A stretch of DNA of 64,000 nt from Sclerodactyla briareus (GCA_026419785.1 JAODTK010003887.1:1-64000), one strand, 5' to 3'; numbered from the stretch's first letter, positions 19,861 to 33,171 are shown. Notes: generated from the sequence alone by a model not told the origin. Numbers and translations: made by a program.

Positions 19861-21038
19861 GTTGTCAAAAGACTTCAATATTAACTTCATGATATGTGGC
19901 AAAACTGAGCAGTGTCCCATGTATGCAGTTTTGAGATGTTCAATGTCGGGTTTCGACCTCTTGTGTGTCAACAGACCTGCCTGTTTTTGCCATTAAGTTT
20001 GAACACTGAAGTTGAAGGTCAAGGGGCCTACAGCTGATCGTTTGCTTCAAAGACGGTTGATGGAAGAGTAATTTGAAATCCCTGCTCACCAATTTGAAAA
20101 AATTCAAGCATGTTAATTTGTTGGGTTTGTTTCAATTTGCTGCCATTAAGTTCACATTGAACATTGTGAATAACACAAAGGTCACTGTAGTGTATCAGGC
20201 CCCTGTAGGAGGAAGATAAGAGTAATATCACTCCCATATCCGCTTTTGTAAGTTTTTATTCCGGGTTACCGTTTTATGTGTATCTTACAGGGTTTGCTGA
20301 AGTTCTGCTCCACCAACTTGTATTTTATAGGTGGTTTTTCCCTTTCCTCTCCAAGTCACCAGATACGAAACTTTGGGCAAATAAGCAGATGTGGCTCATT
20401 TCCCCAAACATCACAGTGAACTTGATTTCCACAATGTACTTAATATAATGTATCAGGATAACCACGGTGACTTGTCCCATCCTCTGCCCCCAACTGTGAT
20501 TGTTCAAGTTCCATCTTAGAATTCAAATTTATGCAAATTCTCCATGAAGGCGGCTCACATTGACGACATGGTTGTCGAGAGGGTCATTAAACTCCTGTAC
20601 TAAATGAAATTAGGAAATTTTAACAGGTCCAATTTGGCAGTTTAGTTGGTGATTGCCATTGGTAGAAACATTGCATACTACCATCTTTCACTTTTTTTGA
20701 GAATGCCATGTCTGCTAATATTTCGTGGCCTACAGATATTCAGAGAGCATTTCCATTTAATGCATAACTGACGTGGCAATATATATGGGTAACCACTGCA
20801 GATGGTGGAGGGTATTGGGATAATTTACCCTATCTATTGTAATCAATAGGTTATAAAATTTAATTATTTTGTCCTATATATTTTTGCAATAGTATGTCAA
20901 CTACCTCAGGGGGGGCTTCACACCTTCTAGTCATACAACAAATTGCATTCCAAACCCGCTCTACACACCCTAATTCCACCAAACCTGGGACGTACCCTGC
21001 CCCCCAACCACCGGCCTGGAAGAACCGACCCATCAAAT
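19861..21038 (+). other. 3' untranslated and flanking sequence of the TRPM2-like gene, copy A
   Basis: Noncoding sequence with a counterpart at 38041-39190. No clear AATAAA signal close to the stop is visible. It ends abruptly at 21038, where the first NUDT9-H exon restarts mid-exon with no acceptor. The counterpart continues past 39190 into unique sequence. Confidence 0.5.
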
Positions 21039-21176
21039 CGAGGAGGGGGAATATGAGGTGCCTACGACCTTGGAGGAACTGGGTATCGCAGTACACGTGA
21101 AGTCACGGAAGAGTCCCTACCCCGGCGACGCAATGAAGGACGGCTTCCATGGCTCGGACAAAAGGTCCCTTGGTCT
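21039..21176 (+). pseudogene. Copy B of first NUDT9-H exon, truncated 5'
   Basis: It begins inside the exon at the EEGEYEVPTT codons and reads cleanly to SPYPG. It is then frame-broken around 21126-21160, where copy A has TAMRRFHVSDKK. There is no splice acceptor before it, because the join falls within the exon. Confidence 0.75.
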
Positions 21177-21797
21177 GTGAGTATCGATGCAGACGCCAAT
21201 ACCTAGAGTCCATATCTACAATCTGGGACAGAGATCACTTGAGACACCTCATTTCTCCTGGGCTATAGGCAGCAATGAGATAAGTGCAGCGATAATGGCT
21301 GCATACTTGAAGTGGAGTTTTTGCTGAGCAAACAATAAAATAGCAAACACCAGCATCACAGTTCAAGTGCAGTGACTGCAAGGTGTTGTGCCTCCCCGCC
21401 AGGGACATTTCCTGATTTGATCATGGACTGCCCAAAAAAGGGCCATGTTAAAATGATAATAATAAACTAACATATCATACAGTAGCCCCCGTTTAACATA
21501 AGTGTCAGTGGCCGCTTTACAGTGAAACAGAAAATCCCACAGATGCAAAGGCTTCCTGAAACAATAAGCGTCATTTAGTATGCTGGAACTGGTAGTGATT
21601 TGGTGAGAAGACCCAAACAGGCAAGGGAAGGGTATTCCAGACAGGGAGCCACAACACTCGCAGTAGCAGACAGCAGAGAAAGGAGTATGGCTATGGTTGT
21701 GGGACTGGGAGAGCCAAATATAGCCAGATCGCTTTGGTCGGCGGCCCTATGTGCAAAGAAGCGGCAATCTCAAACCTAATTCTATATATGAACAGGG

Positions 21798-21990
21798 AGC
21801 CAGTGTAATTCTCTCAGGACGAGGGTTGTGTGATCACGTTAGGAGCGTTTATTGTTAGTAAGAAGACGTGCGCCTGATCTGCCCTGCTTCCTGAAGACGC
21901 ATGAGGCTTGAGAGAAGAATGCCAGGGTTTGTAGAAATCGATGATTAAGTATGATAGGGGCGGCCAAGATATGTGCAGATAAGCCCCAGA
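21798..21990 (-). mobile_element. CR1/L2-like LINE relic, copy B
   Basis: The same element as at 12076-12260, carried along in the duplication. The complement still shows the RDH...LVLRELHW ending, but its middle is disrupted by different indels. Confidence 0.6.
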
Positions 21991-22629
21991 AAGCAACAGC
22001 GAAGTGGTCCGAACAGAATGAAGTAGTAATAGTTTTAGTACGTAGAATTGAAAGTGTCATTGCGATCGACCTTGACGTTCGATCGATGTAAAGTGGCTTG
22101 CATTAGAAGTGAGCACCACATGAGGCTGCACTGTGAAGTGGAAATTATAGTTGAGAGGGAATATTCAGGATTCTGTAAGATGAATTGGTTAACTGATGAC
22201 GATGATCAAGGCTCATCTGATATTATGAGGAAGGGCTTAGTGATGAGGCTCGACAAATACAGGTTCTATTGGCGGCTTGTGATTTCCCAGTGTTTAGTTT
22301 TGTGCCGCCACAAACCTCCTACCAATCTGGTCATATTAAACCTGATCCAAAAATGTCAACGCGATTACACAGCGAACTGTGATCGACAATGAGTCACTGT
22401 AAATTACAACTGTTCACTTAAATTTTGCCATGTATGATCGAGGTAACTTTGCCTCTATACCTGAGAGGCTAGTTAGGGGTAGTAGAACAAACATACTCCG
22501 CTTTTCCACTTGGGCTTTCCATGCAACTAACGTTTTGGAAGTGTGGAATCCGGTGAAAGTGAGCCATTTGTCCATCCAGGTGTACCACAATTCCTCTACA
22601 AGATGACATACCATATTCTGGCATCCCAG

Positions 22630-22839
22630 GTGAGATGCCCTGATACAAACCTGTCAAGTACACCCACCCTCTGTCCGGGCAAGGCGGGGAAGCGACCCAC
22701 TGCCGGAGACGAGGACCTCATGCCTCGCCGTGGATCAGCGCCATCACGGATGTACAACCAGATGGAAACTTCTGGTCATAACTACAACCGGAAGTAAGAG
22801 CACATGGGCGCGATATGAGGTCCAGGATAAGCTACCATG
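22630..22839 (+). pseudogene. Copy B of second NUDT9-H exon, frame-broken
   Basis: It contains GYKPVKYTHPSVLG-like coding, DEDLM and HNYNRK phrases in separate frames, then YEVQDKLP. Its frame breaks do not coincide with those at 12887-13094. The acceptor gcatcccag and donor gtaagt are kept. Confidence 0.65.
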
Positions 22840-23169
22840 GTAAGTGTATGTTAGGAAAGGCCATGGAGCCAGCAAGGGAGGGGGCCAGAGGTGAGGACAG
22901 GGTACGACAGGGGTATACAGATTAGTCTACAAGTGTTCAGTAGCTGGTGGTTAGCAGTGAGTTAGTTTGTATGGAGTGTGGGCAAGGGGTGAGAGTTTTT
23001 AGTGAGAGTTAGTTCACAGATCGATGGCTTTCGTGGAGGAAAAGGTCCCCCGTTTAGCTAACTTCTTATTAACTGCAACGGCGTTCCAAATTCCAATCAA
23101 GTCCAAGTGCGATGGTTATGCTACTAGGCTACACCAGGCCTCTGACGAAGTGCCCCATCAAATCTTATG

Positions 23170-23955
23170 TATAAAATAAATTTTAAGGCGTGCAGGAATG
23201 GTTACTCAAATGAACCCTCGTTGACAGCGAGACCTCTGCAAATACTGTAGTCCTCCCTGAGTGTCCCGCAGGGTACTGTTATGGGACTGCTTATCCCCTC
23301 CTGGCTATATAGTGACCTCCCCGATGTGTATCTCAAATGTTGCTGATGACGCTCTTAGTGCGCAGATGGACTACCCCTTCATCACCAATTGGTACTCCAG
23401 GGTGGAAGACATCAAGCCCTGACAACTGGTCCAAAGACCAGTGTGTATTCTTGGTCTTGTATTTCTTCGAAATCCCTGTCCTGTTGACTGCTTGAAACAA
23501 AACCCTACAAAAATTGAATTATAGGTCTTCTAAGGCAATCCCCTTGTCCGCACGTTTCACCCCTATCTTGGAGTTCACTCTGGACTACAAATTGTCATGG
23601 ACCCCCCCACATAAAAAAATCCATTAGTTGAGAGCAACAAAGTACTTCAAATCCTTTTGTAGGAACCTTTTTACCATTGCTCTCCACAGGTTAAGAAGCT
23701 GCTTTTTATTCATTTAGTTTGTCTCCAGCTTCAATATGCATACAAAAACTGTGCGTTCCCTTAACACAGTTCACTGGCAAATAACACTGCCATGGTCCAA
23801 AACAAATTCTGGTAGGCTGTACCTATGTAGGGATAGTGTTGGGCTCGTCGTGTCATCCTCCAAAGTGGACACTCTGAGCACAGGCAAGATTTCAACAGAG
23901 CTTTGTTACCTTGTCACGGAAATTCTCTGTCATAAAAATTAGTTGTTCCCACACA
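23170..23955 (+). mobile_element. CR1/jockey-like LINE relic, copy B
   Basis: The duplicate of 13430-14215, with SGVPQGTVMG near 23260-23285. It is interrupted at about 23956 by a second LINE. The pre-insertion sequence resumes at about 25806 ('ctccattcatcact' versus copy A 'tcccattcaatcact'). Confidence 0.75.
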
Positions 23956-23956
23956 A

Positions 23957-25805
23957 GACTTTCCTATGAATATGTAAGTTCAAAAACAAAAGTGAAAGAC
24001 AAAGTCGACAAATAAAAGATTGACCAAGGAAATGTTCTTCATCAACCAAAAGAAACAGCAGCAGACATTGAAAATAACGGTTTCAGGCACAGTATTCACC
24101 CACAATGAGAATGAACAAAACCACAGCTGACAATGTAAATATCGCATTGGGACTCAACACGTGAGGTATGTAAACATTTCAGAGGAAATGATTGGACAAA
24201 CTAAGAACCTGTGAGCATTGGCTAAAGCGGACTGGCAGAGGGAATAAGCTGCCAGAGTTTTGAAGGAGCTCGCAACGGAGAAATAGCGAAACCCCTTAGT
24301 TTGATGTACAGAAAATAAGTAGCGGACACAGCGATTCCAGATGATTTGGAAAAAGCAAAAAAACATAACACCATTGTAAAACAAAGGAGTACGGTTCAGA
24401 TGTCTCAAAATATAGACCAGTAAACCTAACAGTCAATACCAGCAACGGTGAGGGAAACAATTACTATAGGAGACGCTATTGTGCGGCACTGGAGGAAATA
24501 CATTGGTACGGGGAAACACAGCATGCGTTTTAGAAGGGGGAAGTCGGGTGCTCTTACAAATATGTTGCACGTACTGGGGACAAACTAAACGATTATGAGG
24601 GACAGAGGCATTCAGTGGATGTTGTGCTGTATTTGGACTTGAGGAAAAGGCATTCAATTAACGTTACCTCAGAAGAATTATCCGGCACAAAGGTCAAAAG
24701 CAATGGTATTCGAGGGTCAGTTTATACGGGTGAAGAGTGGTGGAGAGACAGGAAGCAGGAGCGTGGTACTTGAAGGAAGTGGACTCAGAATGGAAGTAGA
24801 AAGTGACAAGAGTTGAGGCAGGGATCAATTCTTGGACAACTTTTACGATATCTCATGACATGCATATGGAAATAAAGTACACACGGAGAAAGCTAAAGCA
24901 AAATTTTGAAGATGATACAACGTTAGACAACAGTGAGGAACTAGGAAGAACAGGGATCGTCTACGAGAGAGGACATCAACCAAACTATTGCAAGGACAAC
25001 AAAAATGGCAATGTCATTCAACATAGATTAATGTTCAGTCCTTCAGTTCGGACATAGGAATCGATGTAAAATCTTGTTTTCATATCCGAGTAAAAATATT
25101 ACATCATGAGGCCATACAGAAACTAAGCAGGGAAGACGAGTAGAAGGATCTTGCGTATATATGCGTAGCACAACAATGACGTTTAGCAAGCAGTGCTCAG
25201 AAGCTAGCAAAAAAGCAAAACAGAGTGCCGTTGGCATCATTCAAGAGGAAACTTCACCAAGTCGAAAAGACATCATGAACTCAGATATACAAGTCGCGGT
25301 TGGCCCCCATCTTGACTATGGTGTGCCGGTCTGGAGACGCGTACCTGGCCGAAAGATATTAAATTCCGGAAGAGAGTCAAAGAAGAGTAACAAAAACTAG
25401 TACAGGTATCAGACATCACAGCTATGAAGATATCGTACAAGAGCTCAAACTAACGACCCTTAAGGAAAAGCGGCATGCAGTCAGACCTCATAACTGATAA
25501 TAGAATTCATGAGAACACCAGTTGAATATTGCGATACATCCAAATTTGTGGGGAAACAAGTCAGTCGAGAGGGGCACAGCAGAGAATCCGAACAACGCAG
25601 ACGATTAGAAGTCCGGAACATTATTACTTCAAGCGTATTTGAAGACTGGAATGAGATGCCAGGGGTCTGGGAAGTAGTAACTGCACCACCCAACAGATTC
25701 AAGAGCCGTACTAGAGAGCCAGTAGGATCTTCAGGCGTTGAACAACCACTATCATTTAGGCCATCATTCAGAGGATCTCCATCCAGGTAAATCCAGTAAA
25801 GGATC
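23957..25805 (+). mobile_element. Nested CR1/L2-like LINE, present only in copy B
   Basis: Broken frames give VDVVLYLDLRK at about 24616-24650, a DDTTLDN site at about 24910, and PHLDYGVPVW at about 25300-25332. These are followed by ELKLTTLKEKR and VRNIITSSVFEDWNEMPG near 25612-25670. This is the order of a non-LTR RT from the catalytic core to the C-terminal tail (…YLDFxKAFD, FADDT, LDYGxPVWSP, ExRRxxGD, DWNxLP). The 5' part is missing, as usual for LINE insertions. Copy A lacks it, so it inserted after the copies separated or marks one haplotype. Confidence 0.8.
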
Positions 25806-26439
25806 TCCATTCATCACTTAGTGAAAACAGGTCCAACATCAGTCCTCCGGAAAATCGTTAGACCTATGTCTGATGCAGTTGGGGCTCTCAGCCGAGGACC
25901 CTGCGTAATGCGAACAACTCACCATCAAACATATGATGGTCTGGCTAAAAAAATCGTATTTGACGAGGGCAGAGACACATGGTCATATCAATAGTATGGT
26001 CTTAACTGCCAACTGATATCCTCAATCGAAAATGCATTGTGGGGGCAATTAGGGAGTATAAGAGATGAAGACAGATGCTACGACTTACTATTGTGTGTGC
26101 GTTAGTCATGGTCACGAAAAGTGGGACACAGACTAAGCTGTGCCTAGATCGGCCTACTATGTTGTGGCTGGTGGTAGGCCATAGGAGTAGTTGACCGGGG
26201 TAGTGTATGACATCCAGAATGGGATTGCAAGCTAAGTTGGTGTTAGTAGCCATGGGAGAGGGTGCTTCCTCGCGCTGGCAGAGTTGATAGGAATGAAACA
26301 AATCTTCATTCAAAAGACCGAACGCTAGTCACTCAATTCAACATCTGAGTTCCAATACTTTTCTGTATTCAGGAAAAGTGAACAAGCAAGAAAGGGTAAA
26401 CCGCCAGACATGAGGAACATGGCATGATATATGAAACAC

Positions 26440-26670
26440 CTTCAGCTAACTTGACAGATATCCATAAATTGATAAAAGGGACCAAGGAGTGAAACTGTGG
26501 AACACCACAAACTAGTAGGTTTGAGACAGAGTTGGAGAGTAATAAGGCAACAAGATGTTTAAAACCAAAGCAACATGTGCACTCCGAACCATGTTCTGCT
26601 TACAGAGTAATGCATCAGGATCAAGAGTATCAAAGGCCTTAGACAAATAAAAAAAAATTACAAGAAGTGA
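26440..26670 (-). mobile_element. Minus-strand LINE RT relic, copy B
   Basis: The counterpart of 14830-15060. The complement has LSKAFDTLD near 26623-26645 and a GVPQ-type motif near 26495-26516. The KAFDTLD end is better kept here than in copy A. Confidence 0.65.
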
Positions 26671-26956
26671 GACAGTGTTTCCGAGAGAGGTCTATAGAGG
26701 ATAGAAGGTTTTCGCGGTTTTTTTTTTTATTTGTTTTAAAGAAAAAGGCTCGAAAGCATGGCCCACGGCAGATGCAAACCCGACTATGTATAACATATAT
26801 AGGATGGTGCATTTGATGGTCATCATATTTATGTATAGAGAACATTGATAGGTGGGTCCAGTCTCACTCTGCAACACTCACAATTTTCATTCATATAGGG
26901 GCAAACTCAACATCCCTCCCTTGCCATTTTCGTGTCTGTCATTTTGCCATTTCCAG

Positions 26957-27048
26957 CGAACCCCAAGCGGTCGCTACAGGAGTCATCGGTCGGGGAAATC
27001 TTGGGAGGTTCGGCCCCAACCACGCTTGCCTGATCCAAATTGTCACAG
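26957..27048 (+). pseudogene. Copy B of third NUDT9-H exon, frame-broken
   Basis: The stretch from 26988 reads GRGNLGRFGPNHA-like after one correction, followed by an IVT ending and donor cacag|gtgaaa. The NPK..GR start is damaged by other indels. Together with 15310-15401 it shows the exon was intact in the source genome. Confidence 0.65.
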
Positions 27049-27489
27049 GTGAAAACAACGTTTTCATTCAAGTATGTCTGGATTCAGGATTCACTAGCCA
27101 TGAAAGGTTTCGGCCCCGCGATGCACTACTGATCCAGGTGTACAAAACTGAGTGGAACCATTTCAACCCCCCCCCCCCCCCCACCCTTCCAACCCCAATC
27201 CTCCCCGGGGAAGGTGGAGTCCATGCGTCGCTGAGATTCTGATTAGGCGTATTCTTGTGTACTGACAATGCCAAGCTGAAATGCGTAATTGTAAGGAAGA
27301 TCAAAGCATTCAAGCAAACAGAATGAGGAATCAGATTATACCATTCTCGGTCATTCAATGAATGCTCATGCCCTAATACAAGCACACTTGTCTTTTTACC
27401 ACCAACTTCATGACTTTTGTGACCCCTAAGCGAAGGCACAATGAAAATCGACTGAGTGCCTGAAACGGAATTTTAAAAAAATGCGTTGC

Positions 27490-28030
27490 CTCTGACTATG
27501 AGTTCATGATGCAACAAAAAAATGAGCCCGGAATTCATGAATGGGTTGTTCTTCATAGCGTTTGTTTAGATGCCATTTCAGCTTCTCAAGCTCATCAGAT
27601 TGATCGGAAACGTACACATGACCGCCCTAGTAAATCCTGGAGCAGTTTGAAAGTGGACATTACTGCATGTATTGCTGCCTATATGTGCGCTTGATTTCAC
27701 GCTGAAAATACAGGAGTCCGTATTATTTACAGGGAAACTTGGATGGGTGAGGGACAAAGTGGTCTCGAAAAATTTCAGGTCACAGCAGGTCAAATTTGTG
27801 TTTGTCTTTTTTTTCCTAGTGGACTGTTGTTTATCCTAAAACATCATGAGCAGTCATTTGAGAGGTCACAGGAGGTCGAATTGCCAGAATTTATTAACAA
27901 ATTTCCTTAACCTTTGTGTATTCAAATGAACGTGTGAATTGAGACTACACCTAAAACAACACGTAGGTATTTCAAAGTCCCCGGGGTTAGACGGACATGA
28001 TTAATGTGCTTTTTGATTCCTTGACGAAGT
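27490..28030 (+). repeat. Dispersed repeat family 2, copy 3 (duplicate of copy 2)
   Basis: Collinear with 15790-16340 as part of the large duplication. It is interrupted at its right end by the satellite array, with sequence matching the end of copy 2 resuming near 31690. Confidence 0.6.
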
Positions 28031-28089
28031 CAGAGGATCTATGCTTTACAGTCACGTGGTGTGGTGTGTGTGTGTGGGTGTATGTGCTG

Positions 28090-31000
28090 TGTGTGACGCC
28101 CCAGCTTGTAAAACACGATAACTGATCAGGTAGGGTGAGGTCATCGCTCATACTTGTATGTGTGTTCACCATGATGAGTACATGAAACCCTATTGTCAGG
28201 TCAGAGGTGGTCATCTGAGGTCACGAGGAGTCAAAGTCTGAAAACCTTGTTAAAAACCCCCCCCCCCTCGATAAGTCCAGAATGGTTGGTTGCATCAAGT
28301 GAAATTGGGTAGTATCCAGCTTTCCTAGGGGGAGTAAAGGAACCATGTTTTTGGTTCAGGTCGGGGGTGAATTTGGTCGAAAAATAGAAAAATTTGTGAA
28401 ATTTCGATTATTTTGGCCAATTTGGCTTGTAAACACGATAACTCGGTACCCACCTGGATGGATGACGCTCATGACTTGGTATGTGGGTTCCCCATAAGAG
28501 TACATGAACCTATTGTTTGGGGTCAGGTCAGAGGATTTGAGCGTCACCAGAGCCGGTCAGAGTCTGAAAACCTGGGAAACATGATAAGTCCCGATATGGT
28601 TGGTCTGATCAAGTTGAAAGTAGGGTTGTATAGCCTTTCTGTATGGGGAAGATAATGTATAACAGGAACCCTATTGTTTTTGGTTCAGGGTCGGGGGGAG
28701 TGAATTTTGAGTTCGAAAATAGAAAATTGTGAAAATAGTTGATATTTTGGCAATTGTGGCTGGTGGTAAACAACGGATAACTCGACCCCACCTGGATGGA
28801 TGGCTAATACTTGAGTATGCCGTGTTCCCCATAATGAGATACATGAACCCTATTGTTTGGGGTCCAGCCGAGGTTCATCTGAGGTCACCAGAGGGTCAAG
28901 CTGAAAACCTTGTGAACACGATGAACCCAAAATGGTTGGTCTGATCAAGTGAAATAGCGTGTATAGCTTTCTATGGGGAAGTACAGGGGAACCCTATTGT
29001 TTTGAGTTCAGGGCGGACAGTGTTGAAATTTTGGTCGAAATAGGAAAAAAAATTTGACACCGAAACAAAAAAGGAAATTCGATTATTATTTTGAGCCAAT
29101 TTTGGCCTTGTTTGTTGTGTAACCACGATAAATCTGCCCACCTGATGATGAAGCTCATACTTGCGTATGTTGTGTTCCCATGATGAGTACATGAACTCTA
29201 TGTTTTGGAGGTCCAGTTCAGAGGTCATCTGAGGTCACCAGAGCGGTCAAAGTCTGAACCTTGTGAAACACGATAAGTCCCGAATGGTTGGTTGATCAAG
29301 TTAAATCAGGTGAATAGCTTTCTTATGTGGAGTAAGAAACCCTATTGTTCTGGTAAGAGTCGGGTAGTATGAATTTTGGTCGAATATCGAAATTCAGAAA
29401 ATTTGAGGAAATTTGATATTTTGGCAAATTTGGGTTGGTAAACACGATAACTCGACCCCACTGGATGGATGATTGAAGCTCATACTTGGTTATGGTGTTC
29501 CCAAAGAGTACATGAGAACCCTTATTGTTTGGGTTTAGGGTCAGGTCAGAGGATTTGAGGTCACAGAGCCGTCAGAGTCTGAAAAACTGTTGAACACGAT
29601 AAGTCCAGAATGGTTGGTCTGATCAAGTTGAATTGAAATTAGGCGTGTATAGCTTTCTTCTGGGGAGTACAGGAACCCTATTTGTTTTTGTAAGGTCGGG
29701 AGTGAATTTTGAGTCGAAATAGAAAATTTGTGCAAAATTTGATATTTTGGCCCCAATTTTGGCTTGTAAAAAGATAACGCGACCCCAGCTGGATGCGATG
29801 ATGAAGCTCATACTTGGTAGGTGTGTGTTCCCCATTAATGAGTAATGAACCCTATTGTTTTGGGGTCGTCAGAGGTATCTGAGTCACAGAGGTCAAAGTA
29901 TGAAAACCTTGTGAACACGATGAAGCCAGAATGGTTGGTCTGATCAAGGTAAATAGGCTGTTATAGCCGTTCTTTATGGGGAGTACAGGAACCTATGGTT
30001 TTTGCGTTCAGGTCGTGATCGTGAATTTGTCAAAATTAGAAAATTTGCGAAAATTCGATCTTTTGGCAAATTTTTGCTTTGTACACGATTAACTTGACCC
30101 CGCCTGAATTGATGAGGCTCATAATTGGGATGTGGGATCCAGGCATGTAGACATGAACCCTATTGTTTTGGTGTCAGGTCAGAGGTCTCATCTGAGGTCA
30201 CAGAGGTCAAAGTCTGAAAACCTTGTCTAAAACCGATAAGTCCAGAATGGTTGGTCTATCAAGTTGTGAAATTAGGGGTATAGCTTTCTTAGCGGAGGTC
30301 CAGGAGACTATATCATTTTTTTTTTAGTTCAGGTCGGGAGTGAATTTGTCGAAAATAGAAAAAATTGTGAAAAATTCTATATTTTTGCGCCAAGTTTGGC
30401 TTTGTAAACACGATAATCTTGACCCCAGCTGGATGGATGAAGCTCATAGTGGTATGTGTGATTCCACATGATGAGTACATGAACTCTATTGGTTTGGGGT
30501 CAGGTCAGAGCACGTCATCTGGAGGTCACAGAGGTCAAAGTCTGAAAACCTTGTAAACACGATAAGTCCAGAATGGTTGTCTGATCAAGTGGAAATCATG
30601 TGTATAGCTCTTATGGGGAGTACAGAAATGCCCCTATTGTTTCTGGTTCAGCTGGGGTGAGGACTTTGTTGTGGGAATTTGTCGAAAATAGCAATTTGGG
30701 AAAATTTGATATTTGCGCCAATTTTGGCTTGTAAACACGAGTAACCGACCCCACCGGATGGATGAAGGCTCATACTTGGTATGTGTTGTTCCCCATGATG
30801 CGTAATGAACCTATTGTTTTGGGGTCAGGTCAGAGCGTCACTAGGTCACCGAGGTCAAAGTCTGAAACCTTGTGAACACGAGAAGACCAGAATGGTTGGT
30901 CTGATCAAGTTGAAATTAGGTTGTAAAGCTTTCTGATGGGGGGAGTACAGAAACCCGATTGTTTTTGGCTTTCAGGTCAGGAGGTGAATTTGATTCGGGA

Positions 31001-31440
31001 AAAAAAGAAAATTTGTGAAAAAATGATATTTGGGACAATTTTGGTCTTTGTAACATTGATACTGACCCCACCTGGATGGATGAAGCTCCTACTTGGTATG
31101 TTTTGCTTCCCGATGATGAGCTATATGAACTCCTCTTGGTTTGGGGTCCGGTCAGAGGGTATCTGAGGTCACTAGAGGTAAAGGTTTGAAAACTTTGTTA
31201 ACCCGGTAAGTCCAGAACGGTTGGGGTCTGATCAGGTTGGTGAATTAGGTGTGATTGGTATATTTCTTATGGGGAGTACAGAACCCTAGTGTTGTGGTTA
31301 AAGGGCGCGCGGGTGCAATGAGGGGGCTCATACTGGTTCTGTGGTCCCATGATGAGTACATGAACCCTATTGTTTTGCGGGTCAGGCGGAGGTCATCTAA
31401 GGTACCAGAGTTCAAAGTCTGAAAACCTGGAAATTTAGTG
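28090..31440 (+). repeat. Satellite array, about ten units of 315-350 bp
   Basis: Anchor 'aacacgataactcgacccc' variants occur near 28111, 28431, 28768, 29121, 29441, 29767, 30081, 30406, 30731 and 31051, with a partial unit after 31310. Each unit has 'ctggatggatgaagctcat', 'tgatgagtacatgaaccc', 'ggtcaggtcagaggtcatc', 'gtctgaaaaccttgt', 'cagaatggttggtctgatc' and 'gaaaatttg'. Copy A has no array at this place. A single diverged monomer is at 41190-41600. Confidence 0.9.
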
Positions 31441-31761
31441 GGCTTTTGTATGCTTTTTACCAAGGTAAGGACCGATATTAGTTGGTTGGTGTGGAAGATT
31501 GAAGTGAAGATAGGGGGAAATTTGTCCGTTTTTATGTGGAGTACGTTGCACTTATAATGTAGCTGGTACTAGCTCCGTTGATTTTGGTTGTCTGGATATG
31601 AGTTGACAGAAACAGTCAAGGAATCACTAAGCCTTTTGGCTTCTGGTCGTAAATGACGTCCAAGGTTAACACGCCTGCCCCACATTCTAGTTGTAAATTC
31701 GGTAAGCGGAGTAGTAGATTAACCCATGCTGATTTTCCACTTTATCTGCGCATGGTGCCAG
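31441..31761. other. Intron remnant between satellite and exon copy
   Basis: It includes 'cagtcaaggaatcactaagcc' at about 31614, which recurs at about 42215. From about 31690 it matches copy A upstream of the exon at 16454. No exon is seen. Confidence 0.45.
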
Positions 31762-31887
31762 CGGAAAGCACAACGGAGAGAAGGAGAAAGAGGTTTTGAA
31801 GATGGCAAGTTGTCAGCAATCTTGGAAGTTATCGCTATACAAGCCGTAGGGACAAATCAAAAGGGGCATTAGTGGGGCTATTCCTGG
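31762..31887 (+). pseudogene. Copy B of the exon before the Nudix box, frame-broken
   Basis: It shows EDGKL, LEVIAIQ phrases in shifted frames and ends IPG|gtgagt. The isoleucine before PG agrees with NUDT9 (AIPGG) better than copy A does. Several extra bases break the frame. Confidence 0.65.
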
Positions 31888-32971
31888 GTGAGTTCTCATT
31901 CGAAGGAGGGTGGGATGGAGGGGGTTATATCGTGATCAACACCCAGCGGCCCTTGCGGGCCAGATACGGCCTCGAAAAGAATTTTGTGTGGCAATGCCTG
32001 AGTTGTTTGGATGTGAAACATGGTATTTTGCTGCGGGTTGTTGTGTGCTGTTGTAGCTGTTTCGACTGGAACTCAGCCCCCACATTCTCCATGCCCAGAA
32101 CAAATCAGGTCAGGCACTAGGAATGAACAGCAACCATGAATTTGATGCGTGATGCTTCGCCCAACATATATGCCCGTTATCCAAAATGTTTCATTTACCA
32201 AGTTAGGCATCGTGTATTGCCTTGAGTATCGAAAGTTGGAAGACCTGGTTATCTCCACGGTTTCTGTGCTGTTATTACATATGTTCCCACAATTCCAGAT
32301 ATATTGCCCAAGGGGTTATAACTAAATGAAAAAAACTGCCACAGCCTCACTCAGATTTGGTTGGCTAATTTGGTGATCCTGGCCGTTCCCAGTTATAGTA
32401 CCCGCCACATGTGAGAGCAATGGTTTAAGGTTAAAGTCTTGCCAAGGACACACTGGAAAAGCTGAGTGGCACCTCGATGGAATTGAAAGCCCTGCCAATC
32501 CAGTATTATCATCATAAATATTCAGAGGTTGTTTGCTGAGGAAGACGGGTGCAGATTGTGAACAATCAGCAGGAATGCCGAAATCTGTATAGTTTTTGCA
32601 TCACCTGCCTCCCTAGAAAAACCAGGCGGTTTGACAAGCATACCTCGGTGTGGGTCGAGCATCACGCGTGTATTACAGCTGATGGCCATTCAGCTGGATA
32701 TTCCTGCGTCCAGTCATATTTAAAGACCCCACAAACAAACTTGCACCTGCAGCTTGTGTATGGTGCTCCACACAAACATCCAATATAATTTTTTAGTTTG
32801 ACCAGATACGGGATAAAGCCACAATCTTATGTTCATGGTGTCTATAAACAGTCTCGTCAGCTGATATTTTCAGGTCCCATTGGTAACTCCCCAATGTATT
32901 AAAGTTCTCATGATAGTGCTCATGCCTTCGATAAATTAATGAGTAAAACCTCCGGGATTCCAAACTCCCAG

Positions 32972-33171
32972 GGTATGGTGGTGGATGCCCGTTGGAACCA
33001 GGTTCACGAGGTTCAGCCAGGACCCCCCCTTAGCTCGGGGAGAGAGTTAGGTCAGATGAGGAGGCCCTGAGGGGTGAACCTGGACACGACCAGAGCAGGC
33101 CGTTAGTAGTTAGAAGACGAACGGATCAAGGAACCACAGTCGAGGAGCATCTTCAAACATGGCACGGAGCG
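32972..33171 (+). pseudogene. Second copy of the Nudix-box exon, frame-broken
   Basis: Recognisable by EPG-HEV-like coding, then DEEAL and a GGAGCATCTTCAAACATGG end. It is the noisiest of the three versions, with several inserted bases, and is too damaged to judge catalytic residues. Confidence 0.6.

Larger units (their letters stand above)
11325..21038. repeat. Copy A of a large head-to-tail duplication (NUDT9-H half of the gene)
   Basis: About 9.7 kb is repeated at 21039-39190. Bases 11325-11411 equal 21039-21125 exactly. Beyond that the copies align throughout but with small indels every few bases to tens of bases. Copy A contains one of each NUDT9-H exon and the terminal stop codon. It lacks the nested LINE, the 330-bp satellite and the 800-bp insertion found in copy B. 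Confidence 0.85.

Noticed and set aside
28090..31440. CRISPR-like regular array
   Set aside because: Units are contiguous 315-350-bp satellite monomers without unique spacers, in a eukaryotic genome.
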